DNA of 30,239 nucleotides. It comes from Conexivisphaera sp046536535. Its GTDB lineage: Archaea > Thermoproteota > Nitrososphaeria > Conexivisphaerales > Conexivisphaeraceae. The DNA lies in NCBI GenBank assembly GCA_046536535.1, contig JAWDMO010000008.1, positions 1 through 30,239 of the forward strand, written 5' to 3'. Each line of letters starts with the position of its first letter. The first letter of the stretch is position 1. The translations under genes were made by a program, and so were the position numbers. Positions 7,531-15,686 of this stretch are shown piece after piece. The notes beneath the pieces were generated by a model. That model had not been told where the DNA came from. It saw only the letters and a list, made by a program, of their open reading frames with translations, and made no database searches.

Positions 7531-7872
7531 TTGGCGAAGGGGCTCGGATTCTACATGGGCGCGATAGGATTCGCTCTCGGCGTGCTGGCGTTCCTGCTGG
7601 GGCTGGCGCACTTCACGCTGATGATACTTCTGCCGCCGATGTGGCCCATCGAGTTCCTGCTCTTCCCGGCATGGCTCATGCTCTCGGTCGCGGTGCTCGC
7701 GGTGGGGGGCATCGGGCTCTCGATAGCCAAGTCGCAGGATCCGGGAAGGGCCAGGACCGGCTATGTGCTGCTCCTGATATATTCGATAATCGCGTTCCCG
7801 ATCTTCTGGGGATTCGTGATAGGATCGATCCTCTCGTTCGTGGGAGGCATCGTGGGGCTCATCGAGAGCTAG
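7531..7872 (+). CDS. Small membrane protein, unknown function
   Basis: Protein of 113 aa with three to four hydrophobic helices: GAIGFALGVLAFLLGLAHFTLMILL, PIEFLLFPAWLMLSVAVLAVGGIGLSI and a C-terminal GYVLLLIYSIIAFPIFWGFVIGSILSFVGGIVGL. I recognise no named family. The start is TTG 7531; a TATA-like TAATAGTATAAG at 7501-7512 lies about 25 bp upstream, which supports a separate leaderless transcript. The 3' end overlaps the convergent MFS gene by 14 bp. Confidence 0.7.
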   Translation: MAKGLGFYMGAIGFALGVLAFLLGLAHFTLMILLPPMWPIEFLLFPAWLMLSVAVLAVGGIGLSIAKSQDPGRARTGYVLLLIYSIIAFPIFWGFVIGSILSFVGGIVGLIES

Positions 7873-9172
7873 ACCCGGGCGCGACGGGGGGGGGGGATCC
7901 CGTGAGCTCCAGGGGGGCCATCGATACGTCGTATCCCAGGAACCGCCATGCCGTGGAGGCGGCCGCTCCCAGGGCCCACAGGGCGGCGTTGTAGGCGAGG
8001 AATGCCGCCTCGCTCATCGACGACGTGAGATACGCCGATGCGGAGTACGCCGCTATTGGTACGACCCTCACGAGGCCGACCATGAACGCCCTGCGCTCCG
8101 TCGGGAAGAGGGCGGGCTCGTACACGATCCTGGTGGCCCACGCGAATTCGCTGAACGCCATGTTGAGCGCGAGGAGCGGATAGAACGCCCATGTGACGGG
8201 GAAATAGAGCGCCCACGCCACGATGGGCGCCATGGCGATGAGGCCCCCTCCGTACGACAGCAGCGCGAACCTCACGGAGCCGATGCGCTCCGCCACGAGC
8301 GATGCGGCCGCGCCGGCCAGCGCCGCGGCGGCGTTCGCCACGAGGACCACGAGGTTGAGCGACTCGCCGGAGAAGAAGTAGTCGGCCACGACGAACGCCA
8401 TCAGGCCATATGTGAGATACTGGGAGATCCCCAGCGCCGCGAGGAACGAGTACCTCCCGAGGAATCCGACCGTAGGCTCGACGGATTTGGCGGGGGACGC
8501 GGAGCGGGGGACGCCCATCCTGGACTCCTCAGCTGCCGCATCGGCCGCGCGGCCCTTTGCGCGAAGCCACCTGACCGATTCCGGCATCATGGACCTTATT
8601 ACCGCGACCGCCGCGAGGGCCGCGAGGGCCGCGCCCACTATGGAGAGGGCCTCAGCCGAATATGATGACGTAGAGCCGTAGGCGAGAAACGCGATCGCAG
8701 CCGCGAGGGCCGCGCCCACGTTATCGAAGTTAGTGGCGAGTATGAGCGCGCGTTCCCTGCGCGTGGATGGCGCCACCTCGGCGATGAACGCCAGCGAAAC
8801 CGGGACCTCGCCCTCGACCGCGAACGTGGCGAGCGCGTATCCTACCAGGAATAACGCGATATTCATCGAGGCGTACAGGACATCCAGCGCCACGATGATG
8901 GATCCGGCGGCGTAGAGGGACATCGTGGCTATGAACGCGCGCTTCCTCCCCACGAAAACGTCGGAGAGCCTGGAGAGAACTACGTCGCCCAGGAGCGGCA
9001 TGGCGGCCACCAGGGCTATGTATGCCGGATCGTGGAATTCCGGGTATATTGTATAGCCCAGGGATGTTATCAGCCCCCAGAGGAGGAAACCGGCCGACGT
9101 CGACGCGAATACGAGCCAGTGAGGCCTCCCCCACGGGATCCCGTCCAGATCCGCGCCCATGGAATCTGACAT
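7859..9172 (-). CDS. MFS transporter
   Basis: Secondary transporter of 437 aa with about 12 transmembrane helices in two halves. The MFS signature between helices 2 and 3 is visible as RLSDVFVGRKRAF (residues 68-80), and the central loop is charged (ESVRWLRAKGRAADAAAEE). The proline-arginine-rich pattern resembles the sugar/metabolite porter subfamilies, but the substrate cannot be read. The ATG at 9172 has AT-rich TATA-like sequence about 25 bp upstream (9190-9199 read on the minus strand). It is divergent from the flavin reductase gene with only 35 bp between the two start codons. Confidence 0.88.
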   Translation of the reverse strand: MSDSMGADLDGIPWGRPHWLVFASTSAGFLLWGLITSLGYTIYPEFHDPAYIALVAAMPLLGDVVLSRLSDVFVGRKRAFIATMSLYAAGSIIVALDVLYASMNIALFLVGYALATFAVEGEVPVSLAFIAEVAPSTRRERALILATNFDNVGAALAAAIAFLAYGSTSSYSAEALSIVGAALAALAAVAVIRSMMPESVRWLRAKGRAADAAAEESRMGVPRSASPAKSVEPTVGFLGRYSFLAALGISQYLTYGLMAFVVADYFFSGESLNLVVLVANAAAALAGAAASLVAERIGSVRFALLSYGGGLIAMAPIVAWALYFPVTWAFYPLLALNMAFSEFAWATRIVYEPALFPTERRAFMVGLVRVVPIAAYSASAYLTSSMSEAAFLAYNAALWALGAAASTAWRFLGYDVSMAPLELTGSPPPVAPGSSSR

Positions 9173-9181
9173 CTGTAAATC

Positions 9182-9200
9182 GGTTTTAAGATTTTCATAA
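9182..9200. promoter_or_regulatory. Overlapping divergent promoters
   Basis: The 35-bp gap between the two ATGs is AT-rich (GGTTTTAAGATTTTCATAA). GTTTTAAG lies about 22 bp before the plus-strand ATG at 9208, and the reverse-strand TGAAAATC lies about 23 bp before the minus-strand ATG at 9172. Both transcripts would be leaderless and their initiation complexes would compete for the same DNA. Confidence 0.55.
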
Positions 9201-9207
9201 CCAGGTT

Positions 9208-9798
9208 ATGAACGGTTTTATCGCGCGCGGCGATCACAGAACCGTGCGGTTCGAGCAGTATCGGGGCAAGTTCTACAGATTGCTCCACCCGAGGCCGACC
9301 GTGGTGCTGATCACCGGGTGCCGCGGAAGGCTGAACGCGGCGCCGTTCAGCTGGAATACCCCGGTGAGCGAGGACCCCCCGACCGTTGCGGTCGCCGTGG
9401 GACGGGGATCGTTCACCCGCGAGTGCCTGCGGACGAACCCGGAGGCCACGCTGAACGTGATCCCTCCGGAGATGGCTGATGCTGCGTACGCACTGGGCGC
9501 GGCGAGCGGGAGGGACCGCGATAAGCTCCCGGAACTGGGGATCGAGCTCGAGCCGAGCTCGATGGTATCCATCCCGGGGCTCGCGGGCGCGGTCGCCATC
9601 TATGAGGTCAGGATCGCGGGATCCGTGGAGGTGGGATCCATGGACCTCGTGCTGCTCAGGGTCTTGGCGGTCCGCGCGAGGGCTGGCGTCGCGGACGAGG
9701 ACGGGCTGATCCTCGAGAAGGCCAACGTCGCGCTGCACGGGGCCGGGAACGAGTTCTTCCGCGTGGATCCGAGGCCCCTGATCCCATCCCATCCCTGA
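9208..9798 (+). CDS. Flavin reductase-like domain protein
   Basis: FMN-binding split-barrel protein of 196 aa of the flavin_reduct type. Members reduce flavin with NAD(P)H or bind FMN in oxidoreductase systems. Supporting segments are YRLLHPRPTVVLITGCRGRLNAAPFSWNTPVSEDPPTVAVAVGRGSFTRECLRTNPEATLNVIP (FMN-site strands and loop) and the C-terminal NVALHGAGNEFFRV, where family members have a substrate-side histidine. The ATG at 9208 is leaderless by spacing from the shared promoter. It is divergent from an MFS transporter. The stop is immediately followed by the hairpin at 9801-9821. Confidence 0.85.
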   Translation: MNGFIARGDHRTVRFEQYRGKFYRLLHPRPTVVLITGCRGRLNAAPFSWNTPVSEDPPTVAVAVGRGSFTRECLRTNPEATLNVIPPEMADAAYALGAASGRDRDKLPELGIELEPSSMVSIPGLAGAVAIYEVRIAGSVEVGSMDLVLLRVLAVRARAGVADEDGLILEKANVALHGAGNEFFRVDPRPLIPSHP

Positions 9799-9826
9799 AA
9801 GGGCGGAGGTTTTTCCCGCCCCCCAC
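9793..9826 (-). repeat. IS200/IS605-end-like hairpin 1
   Basis: CCC-TGAAA-GGG is followed by GGGCGG (9801-9806) pairing with CCGCCC (9816-9821) around a loop containing TTTTT. It begins at the flavin reductase stop and could also act as a terminator for that gene. The pattern resembles the motifs at 10199 and 17091. Confidence 0.5.
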
Positions 9827-9842
9827 ATGTTTTCTGATATAC

Positions 9843-9880
9843 TCTCCCCGCTAAAGCGACGGAGGCTCTACCTTTGCTTC
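9843..9880 (-). repeat. IS200/IS605-end-like hairpin 2, closest to the tnpB end
   Basis: CCC-CGC-TAAA-GCG is followed by a GGAGGCTCTACCTTTGCTTC run. The tnpB end at 30124-30156 reads CCC-CACCC-TAAA-GGGTG followed by AGGCTTCCTGCTTC. The same TAAA loop and the same AGGCT..TGCTTC continuation support common origin, with the element reading on the minus strand. Confidence 0.55.
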
Positions 9881-10198
9881 CCGTTACTCCCTCATCCCTC
9901 GCGGTCGGGGAGCGCTTCGCATGGCCTCCATTCTTGAGTTTCGAGGTCGTCCCCGCCCTGAACGTTGCCCCTCCGGGGGTATCAGCGCTCCCCTGGCACG
10001 CATCCCTGTCCGCGCGCAATCCGGATATGCCTTTATCCACAGCACCTGGGGCGGGCTATGGAGGCATTCCAAACCGGTCATGGATTGGTTTTGTCGTGGG
10101 AGTATCCTGCATGCCTTCTCCGGAGGACTTATTCGCAGGACTTTCCACGAGAGATTATAGCATTACTATACATATATTTTTCGATCGGCAATTCGTCT

Positions 10199-10232
10199 CC
10201 CCCCTGAAGGTCGGAGTTTTATCGCTTCCCCC
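10199..10232 (-). repeat. IS200/IS605-end-like hairpin 3
   Basis: CCCCC-TGAA-GG is followed by TCGGAGTTTTATCGCTTCCC, the same layout as the copy at 9793-9826. It lies just upstream of the mscS promoter (ATTTATAAT at 10246-10254). Confidence 0.45.
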
Positions 10233-10275
10233 AAACCTCTAACATATTTATAATCCGCAACGCGGAAACATACGC

Positions 10276-11154
10276 ATGAGCGCAGAGCTGCGCAGGGTAT
10301 ATCTATTATTCATAATCCTGGCGTTTGCCCTCGCCGTCGCATACGTCGTAACATACGTCGTGCCGCTGGTGCCGGTCAACTATTACAGGATAACGGCGGC
10401 CGCGGCGCTGGCCGTCGTCCTCTACGTGGCACTCAGGATAGTGCTCCTGCTCATCGACCGCTGGCTCCCCGCGATGGGACGGGGCCCCAGGTCGGCGCTC
10501 AGGAACCTGATCTCGATCACGTGGTTCGCGGGCATGGGGGTGGCGATCGCGGCGGCCCTGGGCGTCGACGTGAGTTCCGTGATCCTGGGGTCCGCATTCG
10601 CGTCGGTGATCCTGGGCCTCGCAGCCCAGACAGTGCTATCGAACGTGATAGCCGGGGTTGCGCTCGTGGTGACCAGGCCCCTCGAGGTGGGGCAGCGCGT
10701 GACGATAGTGACGTGGCAATACAGCAACGTCTTCCCCACGTATCCCCCCAAGTACTTCTCGAACGACTACCTGCTGAACGGCTACACGGGCGCTGTGAAG
10801 TCCATAGGGCTCTTCTACACGGCGCTCGAGGACGAGGAGGGCGCGCTGATCGAGGTCCCGAACAGCGTGCTGATACAGGCCCTGCTGAGGAGATACTCGG
10901 GATCCATAGTGACGACCGCGCGCTACTGGGTCCCGGCCGGCGTGGACCCGGATCGCGCGCTGAAGGGCGCGGCGACCGCGGCCGCCAGGTGCGAGCTGGT
11001 CGAGGAGGTGCTGTCGACGAGTATAGACGAGGTAGACCAGACCGGGTACGTGTTGAAGGTGACCACTAGGTGCCGGGGGAACTCGCAGGACGCGTGCAGG
11101 GGCGGGATCCTGCGGGAGATACTGCGCGAACTGCCGCGCGGGGCCGGGAATTAG
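10276..11154 (+). CDS. MscS-family mechanosensitive channel
   Basis: Small-conductance mechanosensitive channel homologue of 292 aa that would release solutes on hypo-osmotic shock. Two N-terminal transmembrane helices (residues 8-33 and 39-61) precede the pore helix region GSAFASVILGLAAQTVLSNVIAGVALVVTRPLEVGQRV, the best conserved MscS segment. The following beta domain is longer than usual, with an insertion around VTWQYSNVFPTYPPKYFSNDYLLNGYTG before the IEVPNSVLIQ element. The ATG at 10276 has a clear TATA box (ATTTATAAT, 10246-10254) 26 bp upstream, so it is leaderless. The last 4 bp overlap the convergent GH15 gene. Confidence 0.88.
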   Translation: MSAELRRVYLLFIILAFALAVAYVVTYVVPLVPVNYYRITAAAALAVVLYVALRIVLLLIDRWLPAMGRGPRSALRNLISITWFAGMGVAIAAALGVDVSSVILGSAFASVILGLAAQTVLSNVIAGVALVVTRPLEVGQRVTIVTWQYSNVFPTYPPKYFSNDYLLNGYTGAVKSIGLFYTALEDEEGALIEVPNSVLIQALLRRYSGSIVTTARYWVPAGVDPDRALKGAATAAARCELVEEVLSTSIDEVDQTGYVLKVTTRCRGNSQDACRGGILREILRELPRGAGN

Positions 11155-12920
11155 GTCGCGACCAGCTCCGCGATCGCATGTATGAGGCCCGCGTGGGAGA
11201 ACACGTGAGGATAGTTCCCCCTCGCCTCACAGGTCCCGGCGTCTATATGTTCCCCGAGCAGGCCCAGGTCGTTCGCGCATGACGCGAGCTTCCTCAGATA
11301 TGATTCGGCGCCGCGGCGATCGCCAAGCCTGAGCTTGGCGCGCGCCATCCAGGTTCCCGCCAGCGCGAACGGGTGTCTCGCCGACCCGATGAAATCGCGC
11401 CTGTATCTGTAGACGAGGCCGTCGGCGACGAGCTCCTCCTCAATCCTCTGCAGCGTCGAAGCGAACATCCGGTCATCCGCCTCCACGAAGCCATAGATGG
11501 GCATGACGAGCAGCGACGCGTCGACGTCGTGCGATCCCCGGTAGCTCACGAATGACCCGTCGGCATCGCTCCACGCGTTCTCGAGTATCCACTCCCTGAG
11601 GGAGGCGGCGGCGGCCGACCATTTCCCGGCCTCATCGAGCTCCCCGACGTCCCTGGCCATCTCCGATGCCGCGTGTAGCGCGTACCACATCATGACCTTG
11701 CTGTGGGTGTGATGCCTTTCGATCCCCCTCTCCTCCCATATGCCCGCGTCCGGCCTCGAGCGGTTCCTCATGACGTACCTCGCTATGGACTCCACGGCCC
11801 ACCAGCGTCCCCTCAGGTACTCGACGTCGCCCGTAGCGTGATAGTACGAGTTGAGCGCCGCCATGAACTCCCCCTCGATGTCCAGCTGCAGCTGGAGCGC
11901 GGCCGCGTTCCCGCTCCTCACCGGCCTGGAGCACGCGAACCCGGAGAGCCATCCGAGCTCCCTCTCCGGGGGCGGAGGGGATCCGTCTACGGAGAACAGC
12001 ACGTAGTTGAACGGCTTGCTCGAGGGATCCAGCACGCTGAAGAGGAAGTTCAGCACCTCCCTGGCATCTATGATGAGGCCGGCCGCCGCGAGCGCCTCTG
12101 CGGCAACGCTCGAATCCCTCACCCACGCGAATCTGTAGTCCCAGTTCCTCCCCTCGCCGACGGACTCGGGCAGCGAGGTCGTCGGCGAGGAGACGAGCGC
12201 CCCCGAGGGAGCGTATTTGAGGCCGAGGAGGACCTCGAGGGACGTCGTATACGCCCTGCGGGCCCATCCGGGCGGGGCGATCGTGTTCATTCCAAGCTCG
12301 GACCGCCAGTAGTTGAGCGTGGACCCGAGGGCCTCGTCCGGCGTCGCGTACACAGCGGCCTTCGGGCTGAAGAGTCCGTATCCCCTCTCAGCGGAGTAGA
12401 GGACCATCATGTGGCCGGAGCCGGGCTCCAGCCTCCACTTGCCCCTCCCGGCCGCGGCCGGCGGGGATGACCACCTGATCCTGATCTCGAGGGACTGATC
12501 CGATGTCGGATCCGCGAAGAGCGCTCCATCGTCCTTTTGCTCGTACGCGGGATTGACGAGTCCGTGGCCGAACATGGGGTTAGCCGTGAGCTCGACGGGG
12601 ACCTCGCTCTCGATGAGCCTCATGAGGGCCGGCTCCGACCTGGGCATCACATCCCTCACCTTCACGGTGCCGCCGTCGGCCCTGAGGACTGTCTCGAGCG
12701 CCAGTGATCCGCGTATGTAGCGCCTCCCGGCCGGCGCGGCGTCCGCGGCGCGGATCCTGAGGGCGCAGTCCAGGTCCTCGTCGAGGAGGGAGCAAAATAT
12801 CGGGGGCGAGTCGAACCTCGGGACTGAGAGCCATTCGACGGAGGCATCCCTGGATATTAGGGCGGCGCCGTATCCGTTGGAGAGGAACCCGTGATCGATG
12901 CGCGGCGCGCTGCACGTCAA
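11151..12920 (-). CDS. Glycoside hydrolase family 15 protein (glucoamylase or trehalase)
   Basis: Hydrolase of 589 aa with an N-terminal beta-sandwich and a C-terminal (alpha/alpha)6 barrel, as in archaeal GH15 glucoamylases and trehalases. The barrel shows RNWDYRFAWVRD (residues 258-269). The catalytic acid region is GIWEERG with E397 as likely proton donor, and GLLGEHID has E557 as likely base, followed by GNYPHVFSHAGLI. No signal peptide is seen, so it is probably cytoplasmic. The frame is open upstream to 13190, but that part lies in the glycosyltransferase gene. I start at TTG 12920, which overlaps the glycosyltransferase stop as TTGA. The pairing favours a trehalose- or glucan-related role. 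Confidence 0.9.
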   Translation of the reverse strand: MTCSAPRIDHGFLSNGYGAALISRDASVEWLSVPRFDSPPIFCSLLDEDLDCALRIRAADAAPAGRRYIRGSLALETVLRADGGTVKVRDVMPRSEPALMRLIESEVPVELTANPMFGHGLVNPAYEQKDDGALFADPTSDQSLEIRIRWSSPPAAAGRGKWRLEPGSGHMMVLYSAERGYGLFSPKAAVYATPDEALGSTLNYWRSELGMNTIAPPGWARRAYTTSLEVLLGLKYAPSGALVSSPTTSLPESVGEGRNWDYRFAWVRDSSVAAEALAAAGLIIDAREVLNFLFSVLDPSSKPFNYVLFSVDGSPPPPERELGWLSGFACSRPVRSGNAAALQLQLDIEGEFMAALNSYYHATGDVEYLRGRWWAVESIARYVMRNRSRPDAGIWEERGIERHHTHSKVMMWYALHAASEMARDVGELDEAGKWSAAAASLREWILENAWSDADGSFVSYRGSHDVDASLLVMPIYGFVEADDRMFASTLQRIEEELVADGLVYRYRRDFIGSARHPFALAGTWMARAKLRLGDRRGAESYLRKLASCANDLGLLGEHIDAGTCEARGNYPHVFSHAGLIHAIAELVAT

Positions 12921-14242
12921 GGGCGGGTCCCCGAGTACTTTGAGTACGCGTCCTCCAGGATCTCCATGAGCTTCGGCGCGTTCGACCTCAGGCTGCACCT
13001 CTGCTCCATCGTGGCCCTCCCGGCCTCGCCGACGTCGGACCCCGCGGAGAGTGCCCTGCCCAGGGCGGAGGCGAGGGATTCCGGATCGCCCTGTCCGAAG
13101 AGGAAGCCGTTCACCCCGTCTATGACGAGCTCCGAGACGCCCGCGCCCCTGCTGACGACCACCGGCTTGCCGAACCTCCAGGCCTCGCATACGGTGAGGC
13201 CAAATCCCTCCAGGTTCGACGTCAGCGCGACGGCATCGCTTCTGGCGTAGAGCGCGTACAGTTCATCATCCCCCAGGTATCCGGCGAACTTCACCCTGGA
13301 ATCGACCCCGAGCTCCCTCGCGAGCGACATTAGGCGCGAGGCCCATTCCCCTGCCTTGCCGTGGCCCAGCGCCGAGCTGGTGAAGCTGCCGTCGCCCACT
13401 AGCACGAGCTTCGCGTCGACGCCCGCCATCGCCCTTACAGCGACGTCCTGGCTCTTTATCGGGTCCATCCTCCCCACCAGCAGCACCACCCTCTCGTCCG
13501 GGCCGACGCCGAGGCGCTCGAGCACGTTCTCCGCCGCGGATTCGGGGCCCGGGCGCAGGGAGTCGGGATCTATGAATGGATACACCTGTTTGACGTTCGC
13601 GCTCGCGCCCAGGGCTATCAGGCCCTCCAGATCCCTCCTTGTGCTGAGTATCGTGGCGTCAAAACCCTCCATGGACCTCCTCAGGAACTGCGCCGTCCTC
13701 GATCCCAGGTGTTCGGGCACGAGCGGTATGTGGTACCAGAGCACGGCGGGGGCGGAGGGGCCTATTATCCCCCCGACCAAGAGCTGCTGGAAATCGTTCA
13801 CCATGTAGACATCGGTTCCATCGAGCTCGTCCAGCAACGACTTGGCGGACTCCCAGTTGTACACCGTGTAGGAGATGTAGTCGCGGGGGTCGAACTCATA
13901 CTTCAAGAGCCCGTGGGACTCCCCGTATATGCCCTCCTTGAACGACGTGAACCCGGCTAGGTCCCGGGGACCGAGGTCCACGTACCTCACCGATATATCG
14001 CCGAACCTGACGGAGGGCGGATATCCGGGACCCAGGGATACCCATATCGGCGAGATGCCGAGGAACCCCGAGAGCTGGATCATCATGCGGGAGACGCCGC
14101 CGACCGTGGCCTGGTAGTCCCAGGGATCCAGCCTGGAGATGTCCACCGGGAGATCCAGCTCCCCGTACTTCTCCATCATCTGCTGATAGGTGATGTTGAA
14201 CCTCACGGGAGGGGTCTGGGAATTTATCGTCATCCTGAGCAT
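12917..14242 (-). CDS. GT-B glycosyltransferase, possibly trehalose-related
   Basis: Glycosyltransferase of 441 aa with two Rossmann halves. The C-terminal half is typical of GT4: VLLVGRMDPIKSQDVAVRAM, LVLVGDG and the E-x7-E motif in SNLEGFGLTVCEAWRFGKPVV. The middle of the N-terminal half (DVYMVNDFQQLLVGGIIGPSAPAVLWYHIPLVP) recalls the W-H-D-Y-Q..HIPFP stretch of trehalose-6-phosphate synthases, so a glucosyl transfer making trehalose or a related solute is a reasonable inference, not proven. The ATG at 14242 has a TATA-like CTTAAAAATGG (14265-14275) 26 bp upstream, so it has its own leaderless promoter. That promoter lies inside the overrunning end of the iron-sulfur gene. It is coupled to the GH15 gene downstream. 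Confidence 0.85.
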   Translation of the reverse strand: MLRMTINSQTPPVRFNITYQQMMEKYGELDLPVDISRLDPWDYQATVGGVSRMMIQLSGFLGISPIWVSLGPGYPPSVRFGDISVRYVDLGPRDLAGFTSFKEGIYGESHGLLKYEFDPRDYISYTVYNWESAKSLLDELDGTDVYMVNDFQQLLVGGIIGPSAPAVLWYHIPLVPEHLGSRTAQFLRRSMEGFDATILSTRRDLEGLIALGASANVKQVYPFIDPDSLRPGPESAAENVLERLGVGPDERVVLLVGRMDPIKSQDVAVRAMAGVDAKLVLVGDGSFTSSALGHGKAGEWASRLMSLARELGVDSRVKFAGYLGDDELYALYARSDAVALTSNLEGFGLTVCEAWRFGKPVVVSRGAGVSELVIDGVNGFLFGQGDPESLASALGRALSAGSDVGEAGRATMEQRCSLRSNAPKLMEILEDAYSKYSGTRP

Positions 14243-15686
14243 GCGGACGGGGACGCGACCATCGCTTAAAAATGGATTCTCGCGCGGACGTCGAGAGGTG
14301 GACCGATCGCTTGAAGCGCGTATCGGGAGCCGCGCGATCAGGAGATGGCGCCTTTCGATGCCCTGATGGGGAACTGAGCGGGCGAACGCCCGCCGCGTCC
14401 GCCAGGACCTCCGATGCGTCGACTACCGATCCATCCTTGTCCAGGTTCGCGTGACATATGGGGCAGGCGGTGACTATCAGCCCGGCGCCGGTCCCCTTCA
14501 GATCACGGAACCTGCGCCGCGATACCGCGTCCGCCACATCACCGCGCAGCAGCTCCGCGGGACCCCCGCAACACATGTTCCTCCTGCCGCTGCGCGACGC
14601 GTACCTGACCTCGGCGGCGCGCCCCAGCAGGGAGCCCATGGACGTGAACGGCTCGTCCCTCACCGCGAAGTGACAGGGCTCGTGATACGCCACGGATATT
14701 CCAAGGTTTTTCAGCTCCAGGCCTCCGAGGAGATCCGCGTAGTGGAGGACCTCCACGTCCGCGCCGAATCCCTCGACGTACCTGGGATATACCGCCGCCA
14801 GCAGGTCATATGTGTGCGGATCCACCGTTATGACGCGGGAGGCCCCCAGCCCCCTCAGATAATCCGCGAACGCGCGGGCGTAGCGGGCGAACTCCGCGTC
14901 GTGGCCCAGCTCGTACAGGAGGGTGCCGGGATAGGGCTCCCGGGGGTCGTAGGAGAATTCTATCCGGGCCGCGCGGAGGAGTAGGGCTATGTTCCTCAGG
15001 TAACCATCGTACGCGGCGGCGGAGCGGCGATCGGCGAACGCGCGGGCTAACCGCAGAAGTTGCGGCATCTGCGCGGCGGCGCGGGCGAACGCCCTGAGCG
15101 GGCGGACGCCCAGCGATCCCCTGAGTCCGGATAGCCCGACGACGTACGGCATGAGCTGGTACATGTGCCCGGTGATCAGTAGGGCGCGGCCATCCCCGGG
15201 GGATGGGCGGGGAATATCCAGCCCATCCGACCACCTGGAGATCTCGCGCTCCGTGAGGCCCAGCGGATCCTCCAGCCCAGATATCGCCGAAGATATCGCC
15301 GACGCCAAGGGGTCCTCGCGCGGGGTCCCCGCCCGGATGCGCCTCGCCTCCCTGCTCACCTCCCACACATCTATGCCGGCCGGGCACGCGTAGTAACAGA
15401 CCCTGCATCCGAGGCATGTGTAGAATGGATCGAGGGATGAGGCCTCACCCCTCGCGAGCGCGCCCGCTATCAGGACCCTCCCCCTGGGGCCGTGCGATTC
15501 TCTGTAGCCCGCCGCGTCAATGGTCGGGCAGACCGCCTGGCAGAAGCCGCAGAGCGCACACCTGGAGGCGATCGACCTCAGGTTCTCGATCGCATCGCCC
15601 GGTCCGGAGCTCAGAACACCTTCCCCCTGTTCATTATGCCCTTCGGATCGAATGCTGACCTTATTGACCTCATCGCGTCCAACCAT
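13896..15686 (-). CDS. Iron-sulfur subunit of a glycolate/lactate oxidase-type complex (GlcF-like)
   Basis: Electron-transfer subunit pairing with the FAD protein encoded just upstream. Two [4Fe-4S] ferredoxin motifs are present, C43-C46-C49-C53P and C91-C94-C97-C101P. One CCG domain follows (YHEPCHFAV, NMCCGG, ACPICHANL); the first CCG domain seems to have lost its cysteines. ATG 15686 overlaps the FAD gene by 76 bp; the only nearer candidate is CTG 15614, overlapping its stop. Oddly, recognisable sequence ends near residue 435 (DASEVLADAAG, about 14390), yet the frame has no stop there and continues about 160 codons through the glycosyltransferase promoter and 347 bp into that gene. A frameshift or stop loss near 14380 is likely. 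Confidence 0.85.
   Translation of the reverse strand: MVGRDEVNKVSIRSEGHNEQGEGVLSSGPGDAIENLRSIASRCALCGFCQAVCPTIDAAGYRESHGPRGRVLIAGALARGEASSLDPFYTCLGCRVCYYACPAGIDVWEVSREARRIRAGTPREDPLASAISSAISGLEDPLGLTEREISRWSDGLDIPRPSPGDGRALLITGHMYQLMPYVVGLSGLRGSLGVRPLRAFARAAAQMPQLLRLARAFADRRSAAAYDGYLRNIALLLRAARIEFSYDPREPYPGTLLYELGHDAEFARYARAFADYLRGLGASRVITVDPHTYDLLAAVYPRYVEGFGADVEVLHYADLLGGLELKNLGISVAYHEPCHFAVRDEPFTSMGSLLGRAAEVRYASRSGRRNMCCGGPAELLRGDVADAVSRRRFRDLKGTGAGLIVTACPICHANLDKDGSVVDASEVLADAAGVRPLSSPSGHRKAPSPDRAAPDTRFKRSVHLSTSARESIFKRWSRPRPHAQDDDKFPDPSREVQHHLSADDGEVRGAGSPGGHLQAGSLGLPGHGRRRLPHDDPALGVPRHLADMGIPGSRISALRQVRRYIGEVRGPRSPGPSRVHVVQGGHIRGVPRALEV

Larger units (their letters stand above)
9799..10245. 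other. Gene-free stretch with repeated IS200/IS605-end-like hairpins
   Basis: I see no convincing gene in this gap: the open frames here lack recognisable protein sequence. It holds three related motifs, at 9793-9826, 9843-9880 and 10199-10232. Each has a short C-rich/G-rich hairpin with a TGAA or TAAA loop, then a GGAG(G/T)-type run and a downstream CTTCC/CGCC stretch. The middle one closely resembles the tnpB-end hairpin at 30124-30156. The gap is best read as a decayed mobile-element end cluster. Confidence 0.5.

Noticed and set aside
9600..10040. Minus-strand open frame with a possible TnpB-tail-like end (REKPPPFQG)
   Set aside because: It could be a decayed TnpB tail, but half of it is antisense to the flavin reductase gene and no TnpB catalytic motif is visible. 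I keep only the hairpins as features.
9874..10242. Open frame of 122 codons on the plus strand in the gene-free gap
   Set aside because: Its sequence is proline- and serine-rich without family features, it overlaps the hairpin motifs, and no promoter fits its start.
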